Positions 18,710 to 28,271 are shown, counted from the stretch's first letter. The stretch is 64,000 bases of DNA from Ottelia alismoides (GCA_037367405.1 JAZKJV010004142.1:245817-309816), one strand, 5' to 3'. A program made the numbers and translations. Notes: generated from the sequence alone by a model not told the origin.

Positions 18710-19221
18710 GACTCGCCGATGGTCCCGTCAGGCTCGGCTAGATAGTCTCCCGTCAAATCATCTTCGAAAAGAAGCCGAAAACGTTTTTCACTTTCGCGAA
18801 GCGCGGTTTCTGCTAGTTTCCTGTCCGTGATATCAGAAAGCAGAGCGTCGTAAGCGATCAGTCGCTTATCAGTGCTATAATACGGAACAATTGTTTTCTT
18901 GAGCCATCGAAGTTGACCATCCTTGCGATGGATTCGGAATTCAATTGGTTGCGGAACCTCCCCGGCAAGAACACTTGAGATTTGTCCCTCGACGATGGGC
19001 CGGTCATCTGCAACGACCATTTTAATCCAAAGTTTGGAGTCAGCAGCGTGATCGTCCGGAAGGAATCCAGTTGTCAACTCACAACTTGAGCCATACAGCT
19101 TTAGCAACTTCTCACCATTCTCTATCCGAACGTGGTAGTGATAATCCGCGACATTTTTCCGAAGCCAGTGATAGCGTTGTTCGCTTTCTGTCTCTGCGAG
19201 AGTTATTTCTGCATCGTCCAT
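18568..19221 (-). pseudogene. N-terminal part of the sensor kinase, frameshifted
   Basis: The frame begins best at ATG 19221 (MDDAEITLAETESEQRYHWL). A PAS/PAC domain runs over about residues 15-130 (YHYHVRIENGEKLLKLYG, FRIHRKDGQLRWLKKTIVPY, LLSDITDRKLAETALRESEK). A second PAS domain then starts (RFRLLFEDDLTGDYLAEPDG) but breaks off near 18735. After that the frame gives residues without domain character until 18568. The kinase frame resumes at once in the other phase (RRVLHEKQEH). About 80 residues of the second PAS are missing, so a deletion with frameshift is likely. A sequencing error alone would not explain the missing domain. Confidence 0.7.
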
Positions 19222-19323
19222 AGTTTTGGATGTGTGGAACGTGGAATTCGATGGTTGCTTGCTCAGAAACTGACGTGATGTGCACCACAGACTCATTGTA
19301 ACGTTGCACACGCTTTCAGTAGA

Positions 19324-19338
19324 TGGTGGATTCCACCA
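19324..19338. promoter_or_regulatory. Perfect palindrome between divergent sensor and ATPase genes
   Basis: TGGTGGA (19324-19330) and TCCACCA (19332-19338) flank a single T, in the 250-base gap between the PAS gene (minus) and the P-type ATPase gene (plus). It may be an operator for one of the two. No promoter boxes are clear enough to assign. Confidence 0.35.
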
Positions 19339-19471
19339 GCACCGATTGGTAGGCATGTGCGATTCCATTCGATCGGTAAATGTAAACAATGGCATGATCA
19401 AGCTCTTGGCTGCAGACCGGGAGTTGATGCGCATCGAGACTGTTTGGATGAGGTCGCTGATGGGAGAAAAT

Positions 19472-22219
19472 ATGGATTTACTCGTCAAAGGGAATATGCA
19501 CCAACTGCCAGCCGAAGAAGTGCTTCAGTTGCTGGGAACAAATTCCGCAAAAGGGCTCGACATACTTGAGCTGCAAGAGCGTCAAGCGAGATTCGGTCCC
19601 AATGTTATTCCAGCCGCCCAAGGGAACGGGCCATGGATGCGATTCCTGCTGCAATTCCATACGCCCTTGGTGTACATCCTTTTGGCGGCTGCATTGATCA
19701 CTGCCGTTTTGCAAGAGTGGGTCGATGCAGGAGTCATCTTTGGCGTGGTGCTGGTGAACGCGATCATCGGCTTTGTCCAAGAGTCCAGTGCAGCCAAAGC
19801 ATTGGCGGCTTTGGCTCAGACGACGCTAACCGAAGCGAGTGTCCTGCGGGCTGGTCAAATGCAGCGGATCTCCTCCCTCGAACTGGTCCCGGGCGATATT
19901 GTATTGCTACAATCCGGAGACAAAGTACCAGCAGATTTGCGTCTGTTTCAATGTCGCGACCTACAAATAGATGAATCGGCTCTGACCGGTGAATCGGTTC
20001 CGGTCAACAAACATGTCGAGGAATTGGCCGCCGATGTTTCACTTGCCGAACGGAGCAATCTAGCCTTCACCTCGACGCTGGTAACCTATGGCCAAGGAAG
20101 TGGAGTGGTTATTGCTACCGGATCGAGCACTGAGGTGGGACACATCTCCAAGCTGATTTCGACAGCTGAGGGCCTGGAGACCCCGCTGACTCGCAAGATT
20201 GCGAAATTCAGTCGCCTTCTATTAGTGGTGATTCTGGGACTAGCTGGCCTGACCTTCTTGGTAGGTTGGTTACGCGGTCAACCAGCGTTTGAGATGTTCA
20301 TGGCTGCGGTGGCACTGGCGGTCGGGGCAATCCCAGAAGGCTTGCCCGCAGCGGTAACGATTACTTTGTCAATAGGCGTCGCTAGGATGGCCCGTCGTCG
20401 AGCCATCGTTCGTAAGTTGCCCGCCGTTGAAACGCTGGGTAGTACGACCATCGTCTGTTCTGATAAGACAGGGACGCTCACCGTCAACCAGATGACCGTT
20501 AGCGAGATATTCGCCGGCGCAACCCTTTATAAGGTTGCGGGTAGCGGTTACGAACCGACTGGAGAGATCATCGCGAATACCGAGGATGGTTCGGCTTTCG
20601 TTAGCAACATTGCGGCGCAAGAGTGCATGCTGGCAGGACTACTGTGCAATGACTCCGCCCTGTTGGAAAAGGCGGGACGATGGGAGGTGCAGGGGGATCC
20701 GACGGAGGGAGCATTACTTGCGTTGGCGGCTAAAGGAGGTTTAAACCGTAAGGAGTGGACCACTCGACTGCGAAGAATTGATACGATTCCTTTCGAGAGC
20801 CAACATCAGTACATGGCGACACTTCATGTGAGCGGTACCGTGGCCGAACGTAAAATGTATGTCAAAGGTGCAGTCGAAGTTTTGTTCAGCAAATCAATTG
20901 ACATGCTAGATACCAATGGCAAACGCGTGCCGATCAACGCTGATTCGATTCAGCAACAACTGGAAGTGATGGCAGCAACGGGATTGAGAGTTTTGGCTTT
21001 TGCGTCGACTGATTTACCTAGCGACACGCAGTCGATTCAGCACTCCGATGTCAAGCAGCTTACGTTTCTTGGTTTGCAAGGGATGATCGATCCGCCGCGA
21101 ACCGAAGCGATCAACGCCGTGCGGGCCTGCCAATCGGCTGGAATTCACGTCAAGATGATTACGGGCGATCATGCACTCACCGCCAGGGCCATCGCCCAAC
21201 AGATTGGGCTCAATGGGCATACGATTACCGACGACCATTACCCCAAAGTCTTGACTGGCCGCGAACTAGCCCAGCTAACTGATGCGCAATTGATTGAAAG
21301 CGCTGATCAAGTAGCCGTGTTTGCAAGAGTGTCGCCAGAACAGAAGTTGCGTCTGGTTCGCGCCCTTCAAGCAGGCCGTCATATCGTGGCCATGACGGGA
21401 GACGGCGTAAATGATGCACCGGCACTGAAGCAAGCCGACATAGGCATAGCAATGGGAATCACAGGAACGGAAGTCGCTAAAGAAGCTGCTGACATGGTCC
21501 TGACCGACGATAATTTTGCGACCATTGAGGCAGCTGTCGAGGAAGGTCGCGGAGTATTCGATAATTTGACGAAGTTCATCGTTTGGACCTTACCCACAAA
21601 CATGGGTGAGGGCTTCGTCATCTTGGCAGCGATTTTTGCGGGAACGACCCTTCCCATTCTGCCAGTGCAAATTCTGTGGATCAATATGACCACGGCGGTG
21701 CTGCTTGGGTTGATGTTGGCTTTTGAGCCCAAAGAGCCCGACATTATGCAGCGATCACCTCGAGACCCGAAGACGCCTATTCTCACCGGAGCCCTGATCG
21801 GTCGGATCTTAATCGTGTCGTTCATCATGCTGGTGGGAGCCTTCGGTTCGTTTGAGTGGGCCGAAGGCAAAGGGACTGAATGGGGACTCGACCAATCAGC
21901 CAACCACGCACATGCTCGCACGGTAGCAGTCAACGTATTTGTGATGGTGGAGTTGTTCTATCTTTTTAATTGTCGCTCGCTAACGAAGTCGATTTACCGC
22001 GTAGGCATGTTTTCCAACTGCTGGATCTGGATCGGAGTTGGCAGCATGTTGATGTTACAGATGCTGTTCACGTACGCTCCGTTCATGAATAAGTTCTTTC
22101 ACAGCGCACCGATTGGTTGGGATGCCTGGTGGCGGATACTCCTGACTGCCATAGTGGCCCATGTTATCGTGGAATTCGAAAAGTGGGCTAGGAACTGGTG
22201 GGGATGGCGAACAACTTGA
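19472..22219 (+). CDS. P-type cation-transporting ATPase (P2-like)
   Basis: 915 residues from the ATG at 19472, preceded by GGGAG with a five-base gap; an ATG at 19460 and a longer open frame exist but lack a ribosome site. The cation-ATPase N-terminal domain (HQLPAEEVLQLLG, ERQARFGPNVIP) leads into the membrane domain. The actuator loop has LTGESVP, the M4 ion site reads PEGLPAAVTI, the phosphorylated Asp is D331 in CSDKTGTLT, and the hinge is MTGDGVNDAPALKQADIGIA. M5-M6 include WINMTTAVLLGLMLAFEP, and a Cation_ATPase_C region ends the protein. The family pumps Ca2+, Na+/H+ or related ions out of the cytoplasm at the cost of ATP; the ion here cannot be told. BON and CBS genes follow. Confidence 0.93.
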   Translation: MDLLVKGNMHQLPAEEVLQLLGTNSAKGLDILELQERQARFGPNVIPAAQGNGPWMRFLLQFHTPLVYILLAAALITAVLQEWVDAGVIFGVVLVNAIIGFVQESSAAKALAALAQTTLTEASVLRAGQMQRISSLELVPGDIVLLQSGDKVPADLRLFQCRDLQIDESALTGESVPVNKHVEELAADVSLAERSNLAFTSTLVTYGQGSGVVIATGSSTEVGHISKLISTAEGLETPLTRKIAKFSRLLLVVILGLAGLTFLVGWLRGQPAFEMFMAAVALAVGAIPEGLPAAVTITLSIGVARMARRRAIVRKLPAVETLGSTTIVCSDKTGTLTVNQMTVSEIFAGATLYKVAGSGYEPTGEIIANTEDGSAFVSNIAAQECMLAGLLCNDSALLEKAGRWEVQGDPTEGALLALAAKGGLNRKEWTTRLRRIDTIPFESQHQYMATLHVSGTVAERKMYVKGAVEVLFSKSIDMLDTNGKRVPINADSIQQQLEVMAATGLRVLAFASTDLPSDTQSIQHSDVKQLTFLGLQGMIDPPRTEAINAVRACQSAGIHVKMITGDHALTARAIAQQIGLNGHTITDDHYPKVLTGRELAQLTDAQLIESADQVAVFARVSPEQKLRLVRALQAGRHIVAMTGDGVNDAPALKQADIGIAMGITGTEVAKEAADMVLTDDNFATIEAAVEEGRGVFDNLTKFIVWTLPTNMGEGFVILAAIFAGTTLPILPVQILWINMTTAVLLGLMLAFEPKEPDIMQRSPRDPKTPILTGALIGRILIVSFIMLVGAFGSFEWAEGKGTEWGLDQSANHAHARTVAVNVFVMVELFYLFNCRSLTKSIYRVGMFSNCWIWIGVGSMLMLQMLFTYAPFMNKFFHSAPIGWDAWWRILLTAIVAHVIVEFEKWARNWWGWRTT

Positions 22220-22320
22220 ACAGGCACGAAGAGTGATGGGATTGAATTCTGGTTGGAGGCAGAACGGGAAATCTGCGCTTCTAATTCCATTCAAGGCAAC
22301 ACAAATAGGGAGTCTTTCGA

Positions 22321-22749
22321 ATGTCATTCATCAGTGCTGAGGGTGCTCCAGGGGATGCAGAAACAAATCTTGCTCTTCTTTTGCGGGTCAAGCGATCTCT
22401 GCACCGATGCGGCTATCGTGTTATTCGCGCACTGGTGGTTGATGTAAATCGAAGCACAGTCTCAGTTCATGGACAAGTGCCTTCATTCTTTCTAAGGCAG
22501 ATTGCAGTCGAATGCGTCAAACGTCAGCAAGGTGTGACACAGATTGTTGACAGAATCGAGGTCGTGTACCCAATGGACGATCCCCCTAATAAGGCTCACC
22601 TAGCCGACGATCGTAAGAACTCGAGCTTAGCGCCTGAGTATCAGGGCGATCAGCAAGCGTTGACACGAAAAACACAAGATGCATTGCTATCGCAGTTTCT
22701 TGTCTGTCCGCGTTGGAGACGTCATGAAGAGAGAATTCGACCTCGTTGA
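22321..22749 (+). CDS. Small BON-domain-like protein
   Basis: 142 residues, starting at the ATG at 22321 with AGGGAG eight bases upstream. The central part (about 20-85) fits a BON fold: an amphipathic helix (LLLRVKRSLHRCGYRVIRAL), a strand pair (VDVNRSTVSVHGQVPSF), then a helix (LRQIAVECVKRQQGV) and a final strand (IVDRIEVVYP). BON domains bind phospholipid or support membrane processes. There is no signal peptide. The tail is charged and has no domain. Its end overlaps the CBS gene by 71 bases in another frame. It lies 101 bases after the ATPase gene. Confidence 0.6.
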   Translation: MSFISAEGAPGDAETNLALLLRVKRSLHRCGYRVIRALVVDVNRSTVSVHGQVPSFFLRQIAVECVKRQQGVTQIVDRIEVVYPMDDPPNKAHLADDRKNSSLAPEYQGDQQALTRKTQDALLSQFLVCPRWRRHEERIRPR

Positions 22750-23101
22750 TGGCAAACAAACTGTCCGCGAAGCGTTGCTATCCATGAAGTATCCTGAGAC
22801 TCGCGCTTTGATCATCGACAAACTCGATTCCGAGGATGAATATGGGCTCGTATTGATCTCAGACATTGCCAAGAAGGTCTTGGCTGCAGACCGTTCACCG
22901 GACCGGGTGAATCTGTATGAAATCATGGCCAAGCCGGTGCTGAGTGTCCCGCCGGAAATGAGTATCAAGCACTGTGCGAAACTGCTGGAGCGATTCTCCA
23001 TCATGCGAGCACCAGTCATCAGCAACAGTACCGTTGTAGGAATTGTTAGTTTTCACGACTTAGTGCTTCGTGGTCTCATGGAACAGATCAAAGACGACTA
23101 A
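22679..23101 (+). CDS. CBS-domain protein
   Basis: 140 residues with a tandem CBS pair. The first motif begins VRVGDVMKREFDLVDGKQTV, then ALIIDKLDSEDEYGLVLISD; the second contains EIMAKPVLSVPPEMSIKHCA and APVISNSTVVGIVSFHDL. CBS pairs bind adenosyl nucleotides and gate transporters or enzymes. The start is probably the ATG at 22679, inside the end of the BON gene; an ATG at 22724 would cut into the first motif. Its place after a cation ATPase suggests a regulatory role for that transport, which is inference. Confidence 0.8.
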   Translation: MHCYRSFLSVRVGDVMKREFDLVDGKQTVREALLSMKYPETRALIIDKLDSEDEYGLVLISDIAKKVLAADRSPDRVNLYEIMAKPVLSVPPEMSIKHCAKLLERFSIMRAPVISNSTVVGIVSFHDLVLRGLMEQIKDD

Positions 23102-23157
23102 GGAGTCTATGCAATGCACGATGCAGACAATTAGCAAGTTATTGGGACGGCTGCTGG

Positions 23158-23352
23158 TTATATGCTAGAGTTTACTGGCCAGATTGCACGTGAACGACCG
23201 TTTCCTCCGTCCCAATCATCATAAATGGCCAATGCAGTGTGGCGAAACTCGACTGATGTTCCAAAATCGATCTCCAGCCAATCTTCTTCGTTGGGCGATT
23301 CATAACGGGGCCAGCCATCGTTGTAAGCCAAAATGCAAGCTGCGAAAGGCAA
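23158..23352 (-). pseudogene. Possible remnant of an F5/8-type C (discoidin-like) domain
   Basis: A 64-residue minus-strand frame in the 23102-23625 gap contains PRYESPNEEDWLEIDFGTSV followed by ALAIYDDWDGG, the loop-strand pattern of planctomycete F5/8-type C carbohydrate-binding domains. No signal peptide, no other domain and no flanking part of a parent gene are seen. It is probably a leftover of a lost extracellular protein. A chance match cannot be excluded. Nothing else is visible in this gap. Confidence 0.4.
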
Positions 23353-23625
23353 ATTGTTTTTGCTGGAAAAGTGAAAAATGTGTGAGGGAATCGGAATCGA
23401 TTTATCGCATTTAACTTCTGGCGCGTACGCAAGCCTGATGTTTGATTACTTGGGTTGCCGCAGAAGCACGGCCAAATCATCGGAAAAGCGTGATTTTTTC
23501 GAAAACGGAGAAACAAACCAGTCCCATATCAGCACCTAATCTAAGTAATAACTTCGAATCAGCTCGAAATGTCAAATGCCTCAACTACGTTTTGCAACTG
23601 TAAGGAAAATCTTTTTGGATTTCGT

Positions 23626-24252
23626 ATGCAGCCTTCAGTAACTATCGTCAATCGTCTCCTTGCGCAGGCCAGGGGAGGGTCGAGTACGGCCATTGAGGAG
23701 CTGTTTGCAGTCTATGTTGACTACCTTCGAAGTTTGGCCAGCCAGCGGCTTGGTTGTAAGCTGGGCGGAAGGGTCAGTCCATCGGATCTTGTTCAAGAGA
23801 CGCTATTGGCTGCGTGGCGAGATTTTCCCTCGTTTCGCGGGGAGGATGCACCTCAGTTTTCTGTGTGGTTGCGGACGATTCTTCTTCGAAAGCTCTCGGC
23901 TGCTGTCACCTTGCATATAAGAGCTTCAAAGCGTGACATTCATCGCGAGTCGCAGTCGACTGCGTTAATTGGTTCATCTGTGGTGGAAATTACCAAAGGA
24001 TTGCGTGGTCGCGAGGAGACTCCCAGCACGATCGTCTCTGTTGACGAAGATGCACAGTTAATCCAACGGCTTTTGAAGAACTTGCCTGAGGAGTATCGCA
24101 TGGTGATCCAATGGCGAAATCTCGACGGCATCCAATTCAATGAAATTGCAGCGCGGCTTGGCAAAACGTCGGGTGCTACCAGGTTAGTTTGGCTGCGAGC
24201 CATTCGAATGCTCCGCGAAATGCATGAATCTGAGTCAGAGGTTGAGCCATGA
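23626..24252 (+). CDS. ECF-type RNA polymerase sigma factor (planctomycete kinase-linked group)
   Basis: 208 residues from the ATG at 23626, chosen because the closely related factor at 52731 also starts MQPS. Region 2 is seen in SPSDLVQETLLAAWRDFPSF, and region 4 in LPEEYRMVIQWRNLDGIQF with RLGKTSGATRLVWLRAIRML. Its stop overlaps the start of a membrane Ser/Thr kinase by four bases (ATGA at 24249-24252), so the two are translationally coupled. In this phylum such pairs let the kinase control the sigma factor instead of an anti-sigma factor. The downstream LExR-motif protein probably belongs to the same operon. Confidence 0.92.
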   Translation: MQPSVTIVNRLLAQARGGSSTAIEELFAVYVDYLRSLASQRLGCKLGGRVSPSDLVQETLLAAWRDFPSFRGEDAPQFSVWLRTILLRKLSAAVTLHIRASKRDIHRESQSTALIGSSVVEITKGLRGREETPSTIVSVDEDAQLIQRLLKNLPEEYRMVIQWRNLDGIQFNEIAARLGKTSGATRLVWLRAIRMLREMHESESEVEP

Positions 24253-26741
24253 GAGTGAATAGCTCTTCCAATGCACTTTCCAATACGGCTTTGGATTTCG
24301 AATGTCTACCCGAGGCGCTGCAGACGATGCTCGCCGAGGCTGTCGATGAATACGTTATTGCAGTTGAGGAAGGTTGCGCCCCAGATCGACAAGAGTTTCT
24401 TGGCCGGTACACTCCCATACGCGCGCAGTTAAGTGCCTACCTAGATCAAATTGATTGGCTTCATGACGAATCGACTTTGGTAGGATCCGATCGCGACAAG
24501 TTGAACACACTGTCGACGACTGGATTGGTGTACGAAGATTTTGAGCTAGATTCCGAACTTGGTCGCGGTTCGATGGGCATTGTCTATCGGGCTTTTCAGA
24601 AGTCACTGCATCGATGGGTTGCCATCAAAGTCTTGCCCTATGGCACATTGCTTGACGAGCATCGAACGCAGCGATTCTGGCGCGAAGCCAAGATCGCAGG
24701 CGCACTTGAGCACCCCGGGATAGTATCCGTGTACGGCTTTGGACGACACAAAGATACGTGCTTTTATGCAATGGCTCTTGTCGAAGGGCGTTCGCTTGAA
24801 CGGCACATTCGTGACGCTGATGCATCACCCATTCAAGGCTCTGATCGCTACCAGAATATAGCAAGGTTGATCGCGGAAGCTGGCGATGCGATTCAAGCCG
24901 CCCATACCGCAGGAGTTTTTCATCGAGACATCAAGCCCTCGAATTTGATTGTTGACGCGCAAGGCCGGATAAAGGTTACCGACTTTGGTTTGGCAATTGA
25001 CACCGACGATCTTGGGCTAACTCGATCTGGTGAGGTGGTAGGAACGTTTCGATACATGAGCCCAGAACAGGCCGCTGGCAAACGGGGCTTGGTGGATCAA
25101 CGCAGTGATATCTACTGTCTTGGCGCAACGCTCTATGAACTTCTGACGCTTCGGCCTCCGTTCGCCAGCGAATCTTTGGCAGAGGTGGTTCGCGAAAAGG
25201 AAGAGGGGATAGTTGTGCCCCCGCGGAGCATCGATCCGACAATTCCACGCGCGCTACAGACAATTACACTGAAGGCAATGCGTGCCGATCCACGCGATCG
25301 ATATCAGTCGGCTCAGGCGTTTGCGGACGATCTGAGGAACTACCTATGCGGTCGCCCCATCGATGCATTAGACCAATCCATTGCGGAGGTCATGACGGCT
25401 TGGGCTAGACGCAATACGGGAATTGTGTTGATGGGCGCGCTTTCGTTAGCGTTTGCCTTCACCATAGCCTTGGTTTTCAATATTGCCCAGAAATCCCAAC
25501 AGATCGCTTTGCAAAAAGCTCTCGATGACCGCGAAAAGAACTTTCAGAATGCAAGACGCGCCGTAGATCAACTGGGCATCCAATTTGCCGAAAAACTTGA
25601 GTCCGTTCCGGAAGCTACCGAGTTACGAAGAGATCTACTGCGCAGTTCATTAACTTACTACGCCGATTTTCTCAACGACGCGAAAGATGATAGCAGGTTA
25701 GCGCAAGCAGTAGCTGAGGCGAAATGGAAGACGGCCCAGGCAACTGCCGGATTAGAAACATTGGACGAAGCGGCGAAGCTGTATGAAGATGCAGATAAAG
25801 AACTGGTTGAACTCCTTTACAACCAGCCGCTACTAGCCGCGATACGCGCAGAAATGCTGAGCGATTGGGCGATGAGGTACATGGGGCGATTTCAGGGGGA
25901 AGCGAGTGAGCCGTCCACTGCACTTGCCATTCTGGATCGAATGTCGAGCGACGATTTGCGATTACCCTACGGCAGTCGAGCCTTACTGAAGAACAATCGC
26001 GCATTTGTACTGGCCTCCCTCCAACGCATAGAAGAATCGATCCGTTGCGCTAGTGAAGCGGTCGAGTTGTTGCGTCAGGCGCAGCGACGAGAGTCAAATG
26101 CCGCAGGTTCAAGATCGCTATGCGTCTCGATGTTGAATCTCAGTCAATCACTCGACAAAGCGGGCCAATCCACCACCGCGTTAGCCGTTGCTCAACAGTG
26201 TGCAGACCTTGCGGATAAAATTCCGGCCTCGTACTCGGATGCCCCAATCGCTAAATTACGCGCCAAAACGATTGCGACTCTGGCCACATTACAGTGGAAG
26301 CATCAAGGTGCACGTGCGGCTCTAGGTGGTTTGAAATCCGTGGTGGACATCCATCTGGATCAACTCAAGTCTTGCCCAAGCTCTACCGACTTTCGATGGG
26401 ATTTGGCTGTAGCGCTCAACAACTTGGGAATGGCCATCTCTTCCATTGAAGACGCGGATATTGCGATGAAAAACGCGGCTTGTCAGGCATTTGAAAAGGC
26501 CTACGCGATTGCCAAAGCTGAAACTGAGGCTGATACCCAAAATGCGTTAGCGGCACAACGGGCCGCAAACATTCAAAATAATCTTGGTTTGTTGCTACGC
26601 AAGATGGGACAACAATCAGAAGCCGATGAGTCTTTACGCTGGGCGAAATTGCATATCGATCGAGCACTCGCGCTGGACTCGGAGAATGAGGGTATCGCCA
26701 AGTCTCGTGATCGCATTGATCTCAACTTACGAAGCAACTAG
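24249..26741 (+). CDS. Membrane Ser/Thr protein kinase with C-terminal TPR-like region
   Basis: 830 residues. The Hanks-type kinase domain (about 97-370) has the glycine loop LGRGSMGIVYRAF, the Lys in VAIKVLPYG, the catalytic HRDIKPSN with H225 and D227, and DFG at 245-247, then the MSPEQAAG activation-loop end. A single transmembrane helix (about 395-415, TGIVLMGALSLAFAFTIALV) separates it from a long alpha-helical, TPR-like outer part. The N-terminal 95 residues have no named domain. It overlaps the sigma factor gene by four bases and is followed after nine bases by an LExR-motif protein. Signal sensing by the outer part and sigma phosphorylation inside are inferred from the family. Confidence 0.93.
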   Translation: MRVNSSSNALSNTALDFECLPEALQTMLAEAVDEYVIAVEEGCAPDRQEFLGRYTPIRAQLSAYLDQIDWLHDESTLVGSDRDKLNTLSTTGLVYEDFELDSELGRGSMGIVYRAFQKSLHRWVAIKVLPYGTLLDEHRTQRFWREAKIAGALEHPGIVSVYGFGRHKDTCFYAMALVEGRSLERHIRDADASPIQGSDRYQNIARLIAEAGDAIQAAHTAGVFHRDIKPSNLIVDAQGRIKVTDFGLAIDTDDLGLTRSGEVVGTFRYMSPEQAAGKRGLVDQRSDIYCLGATLYELLTLRPPFASESLAEVVREKEEGIVVPPRSIDPTIPRALQTITLKAMRADPRDRYQSAQAFADDLRNYLCGRPIDALDQSIAEVMTAWARRNTGIVLMGALSLAFAFTIALVFNIAQKSQQIALQKALDDREKNFQNARRAVDQLGIQFAEKLESVPEATELRRDLLRSSLTYYADFLNDAKDDSRLAQAVAEAKWKTAQATAGLETLDEAAKLYEDADKELVELLYNQPLLAAIRAEMLSDWAMRYMGRFQGEASEPSTALAILDRMSSDDLRLPYGSRALLKNNRAFVLASLQRIEESIRCASEAVELLRQAQRRESNAAGSRSLCVSMLNLSQSLDKAGQSTTALAVAQQCADLADKIPASYSDAPIAKLRAKTIATLATLQWKHQGARAALGGLKSVVDIHLDQLKSCPSSTDFRWDLAVALNNLGMAISSIEDADIAMKNAACQAFEKAYAIAKAETEADTQNALAAQRAANIQNNLGLLLRKMGQQSEADESLRWAKLHIDRALALDSENEGIAKSRDRIDLNLRSN

Positions 26742-26750
26742 GTAAACGCC

Positions 26751-28271
26751 ATGGGTAAGCGAAACCGCAAAAGGAAAAGTAGATTTTCGAGCGCGAACTG
26801 CTTCCGGTTCGAGTTGCTCGAATCGCGGTTGCCGTTCGCAGTTGACTATCCATCGCTCGCTTACGACGGCGGGATCGCGGAACTGCAAATGGACTTGGCA
26901 CCTACCGATGTTGCGAATGACTGGTTCGAAAACGGTCAAGCGGAAATGGAATTTGGTACGACTCCACTTTATGACTTGGATTCAATCTACAACCTAGACC
27001 CATTGTTTGACTTTGATACACCCGCGATGATCAGCGACGTTAGTCCAGTGGTCGCTGAACCTTGGGGGCAGGTGTTGGTGGCTAGCACTTCAGTCAACAA
27101 TAGCACTTCGATCGCGGGTATCGAGGCGGTACCAATCGAGTTGCCCGGTTTTGGCCAGTTCAGTTCCACCAATTATCCTTTAGCAAGCGACATACTCGAC
27201 GATGCTATTGGATTGCCTGTATATGGTTACGCAATCGCGACCCCGTTTACGACATTGGCTCAAGACTTGGATACCTTCATCGATCCAGACTACCTGACCA
27301 TTGATGATGTATGGATAGGACCAACTGAATCATTCAATTATGAAACGTTCATCAATGGAACTGCGGTACGGGGGCAATGGATATACGTAACTGCTACCTC
27401 TCCAACGTCCCTTCTTCGTAGCGGACCTGCAGAAGGAAGAAGTGATCCTTTTGCAGGGGTGACGATTACCACTGCCCCAACGAGTGCGTCGCTAACCGGC
27501 TCCCCTCGCTCACAGGATTCGGCTGAGGTCGCATCGACCTTGTTTGGGTTCGCCAACTTTGGGCTGGTCTCACCATCCCCATCCATCCACTTCACGTTTC
27601 GCAGTCCAGGTATTCAAAGCCAAAGCGGCGTTGAAGCCAATGCATCGGGAACGTTTGACTTTCAATTCAGTTCAACTCACCTTGCGAGCGCTGACGATGG
27701 ATTGATTAGCCACTCGCAACAAACCATTGCAAATTACCATTTACTGGAGTCGCTCAGCAATCACAGCCCTTCAGATGCTGAGTTCGGGACCCAGTTACCG
27801 GTTGAAAAAGGCGATGCTGCTAACTGGCATCGGAGAAAACATCGTTACGAACCGACTCAATACAATTTGATTGTCACCAACGACAGGAATGCGGACGGCG
27901 CAAGCGTTGGTTTGCCCGTATCTGTCTTACCTATTGGCATGTTACCGATTGGCGGCGAGCCGGGAAAAGAGACTTTGCAAGTTGGTCGAAGCTACGTGCA
28001 TGAGGAGCACTTTGTCGTCCAAACAATGCTCATTTGTGAGAACCTGCCAGAGGCCGACTTTAGGAAGGATGACATCGATAGCGGCACGATTGAAAGAGAA
28101 ATTTCAGATTCCGTCATTCCCAATCGATCCATTGGCTTGATTGCCATTGGTTGCGTAATCGCGGTCGTTCAGACAAGCCTAAGGCCATCAAAGTATTTCC
28201 ATCTGAAGAGATGGCGAGTTGTTGGTCATCTAATGACCCTAATCAGAAAGAGCGGTTTTACCTTGAAGTAG
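26751..28271 (+). CDS. Exported LExR-motif protein of unknown function
   Basis: 506 residues; function not recognised. The first 30 residues are basic (MGKRNRKRKSRFSS), followed by FELLESRLPFAVDY, a variant of the planctomycete N-terminal motif usually written LEPRxLLA and found on secreted or cell-surface proteins. The body is rich in Ser, Thr, Asp and Pro, with no repeats. Near the C-terminus a hydrophobic segment (GLIAIGCVIAVVQTSL) is followed by a basic tail (KYFHLKRWR), which suggests a membrane anchor. It starts nine bases after the kinase stop and so belongs to the sigma-kinase operon; it could be the sensed surface component or an operon output. Confidence 0.7.
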   Translation: MGKRNRKRKSRFSSANCFRFELLESRLPFAVDYPSLAYDGGIAELQMDLAPTDVANDWFENGQAEMEFGTTPLYDLDSIYNLDPLFDFDTPAMISDVSPVVAEPWGQVLVASTSVNNSTSIAGIEAVPIELPGFGQFSSTNYPLASDILDDAIGLPVYGYAIATPFTTLAQDLDTFIDPDYLTIDDVWIGPTESFNYETFINGTAVRGQWIYVTATSPTSLLRSGPAEGRSDPFAGVTITTAPTSASLTGSPRSQDSAEVASTLFGFANFGLVSPSPSIHFTFRSPGIQSQSGVEANASGTFDFQFSSTHLASADDGLISHSQQTIANYHLLESLSNHSPSDAEFGTQLPVEKGDAANWHRRKHRYEPTQYNLIVTNDRNADGASVGLPVSVLPIGMLPIGGEPGKETLQVGRSYVHEEHFVVQTMLICENLPEADFRKDDIDSGTIEREISDSVIPNRSIGLIAIGCVIAVVQTSLRPSKYFHLKRWRVVGHLMTLIRKSGFTLK

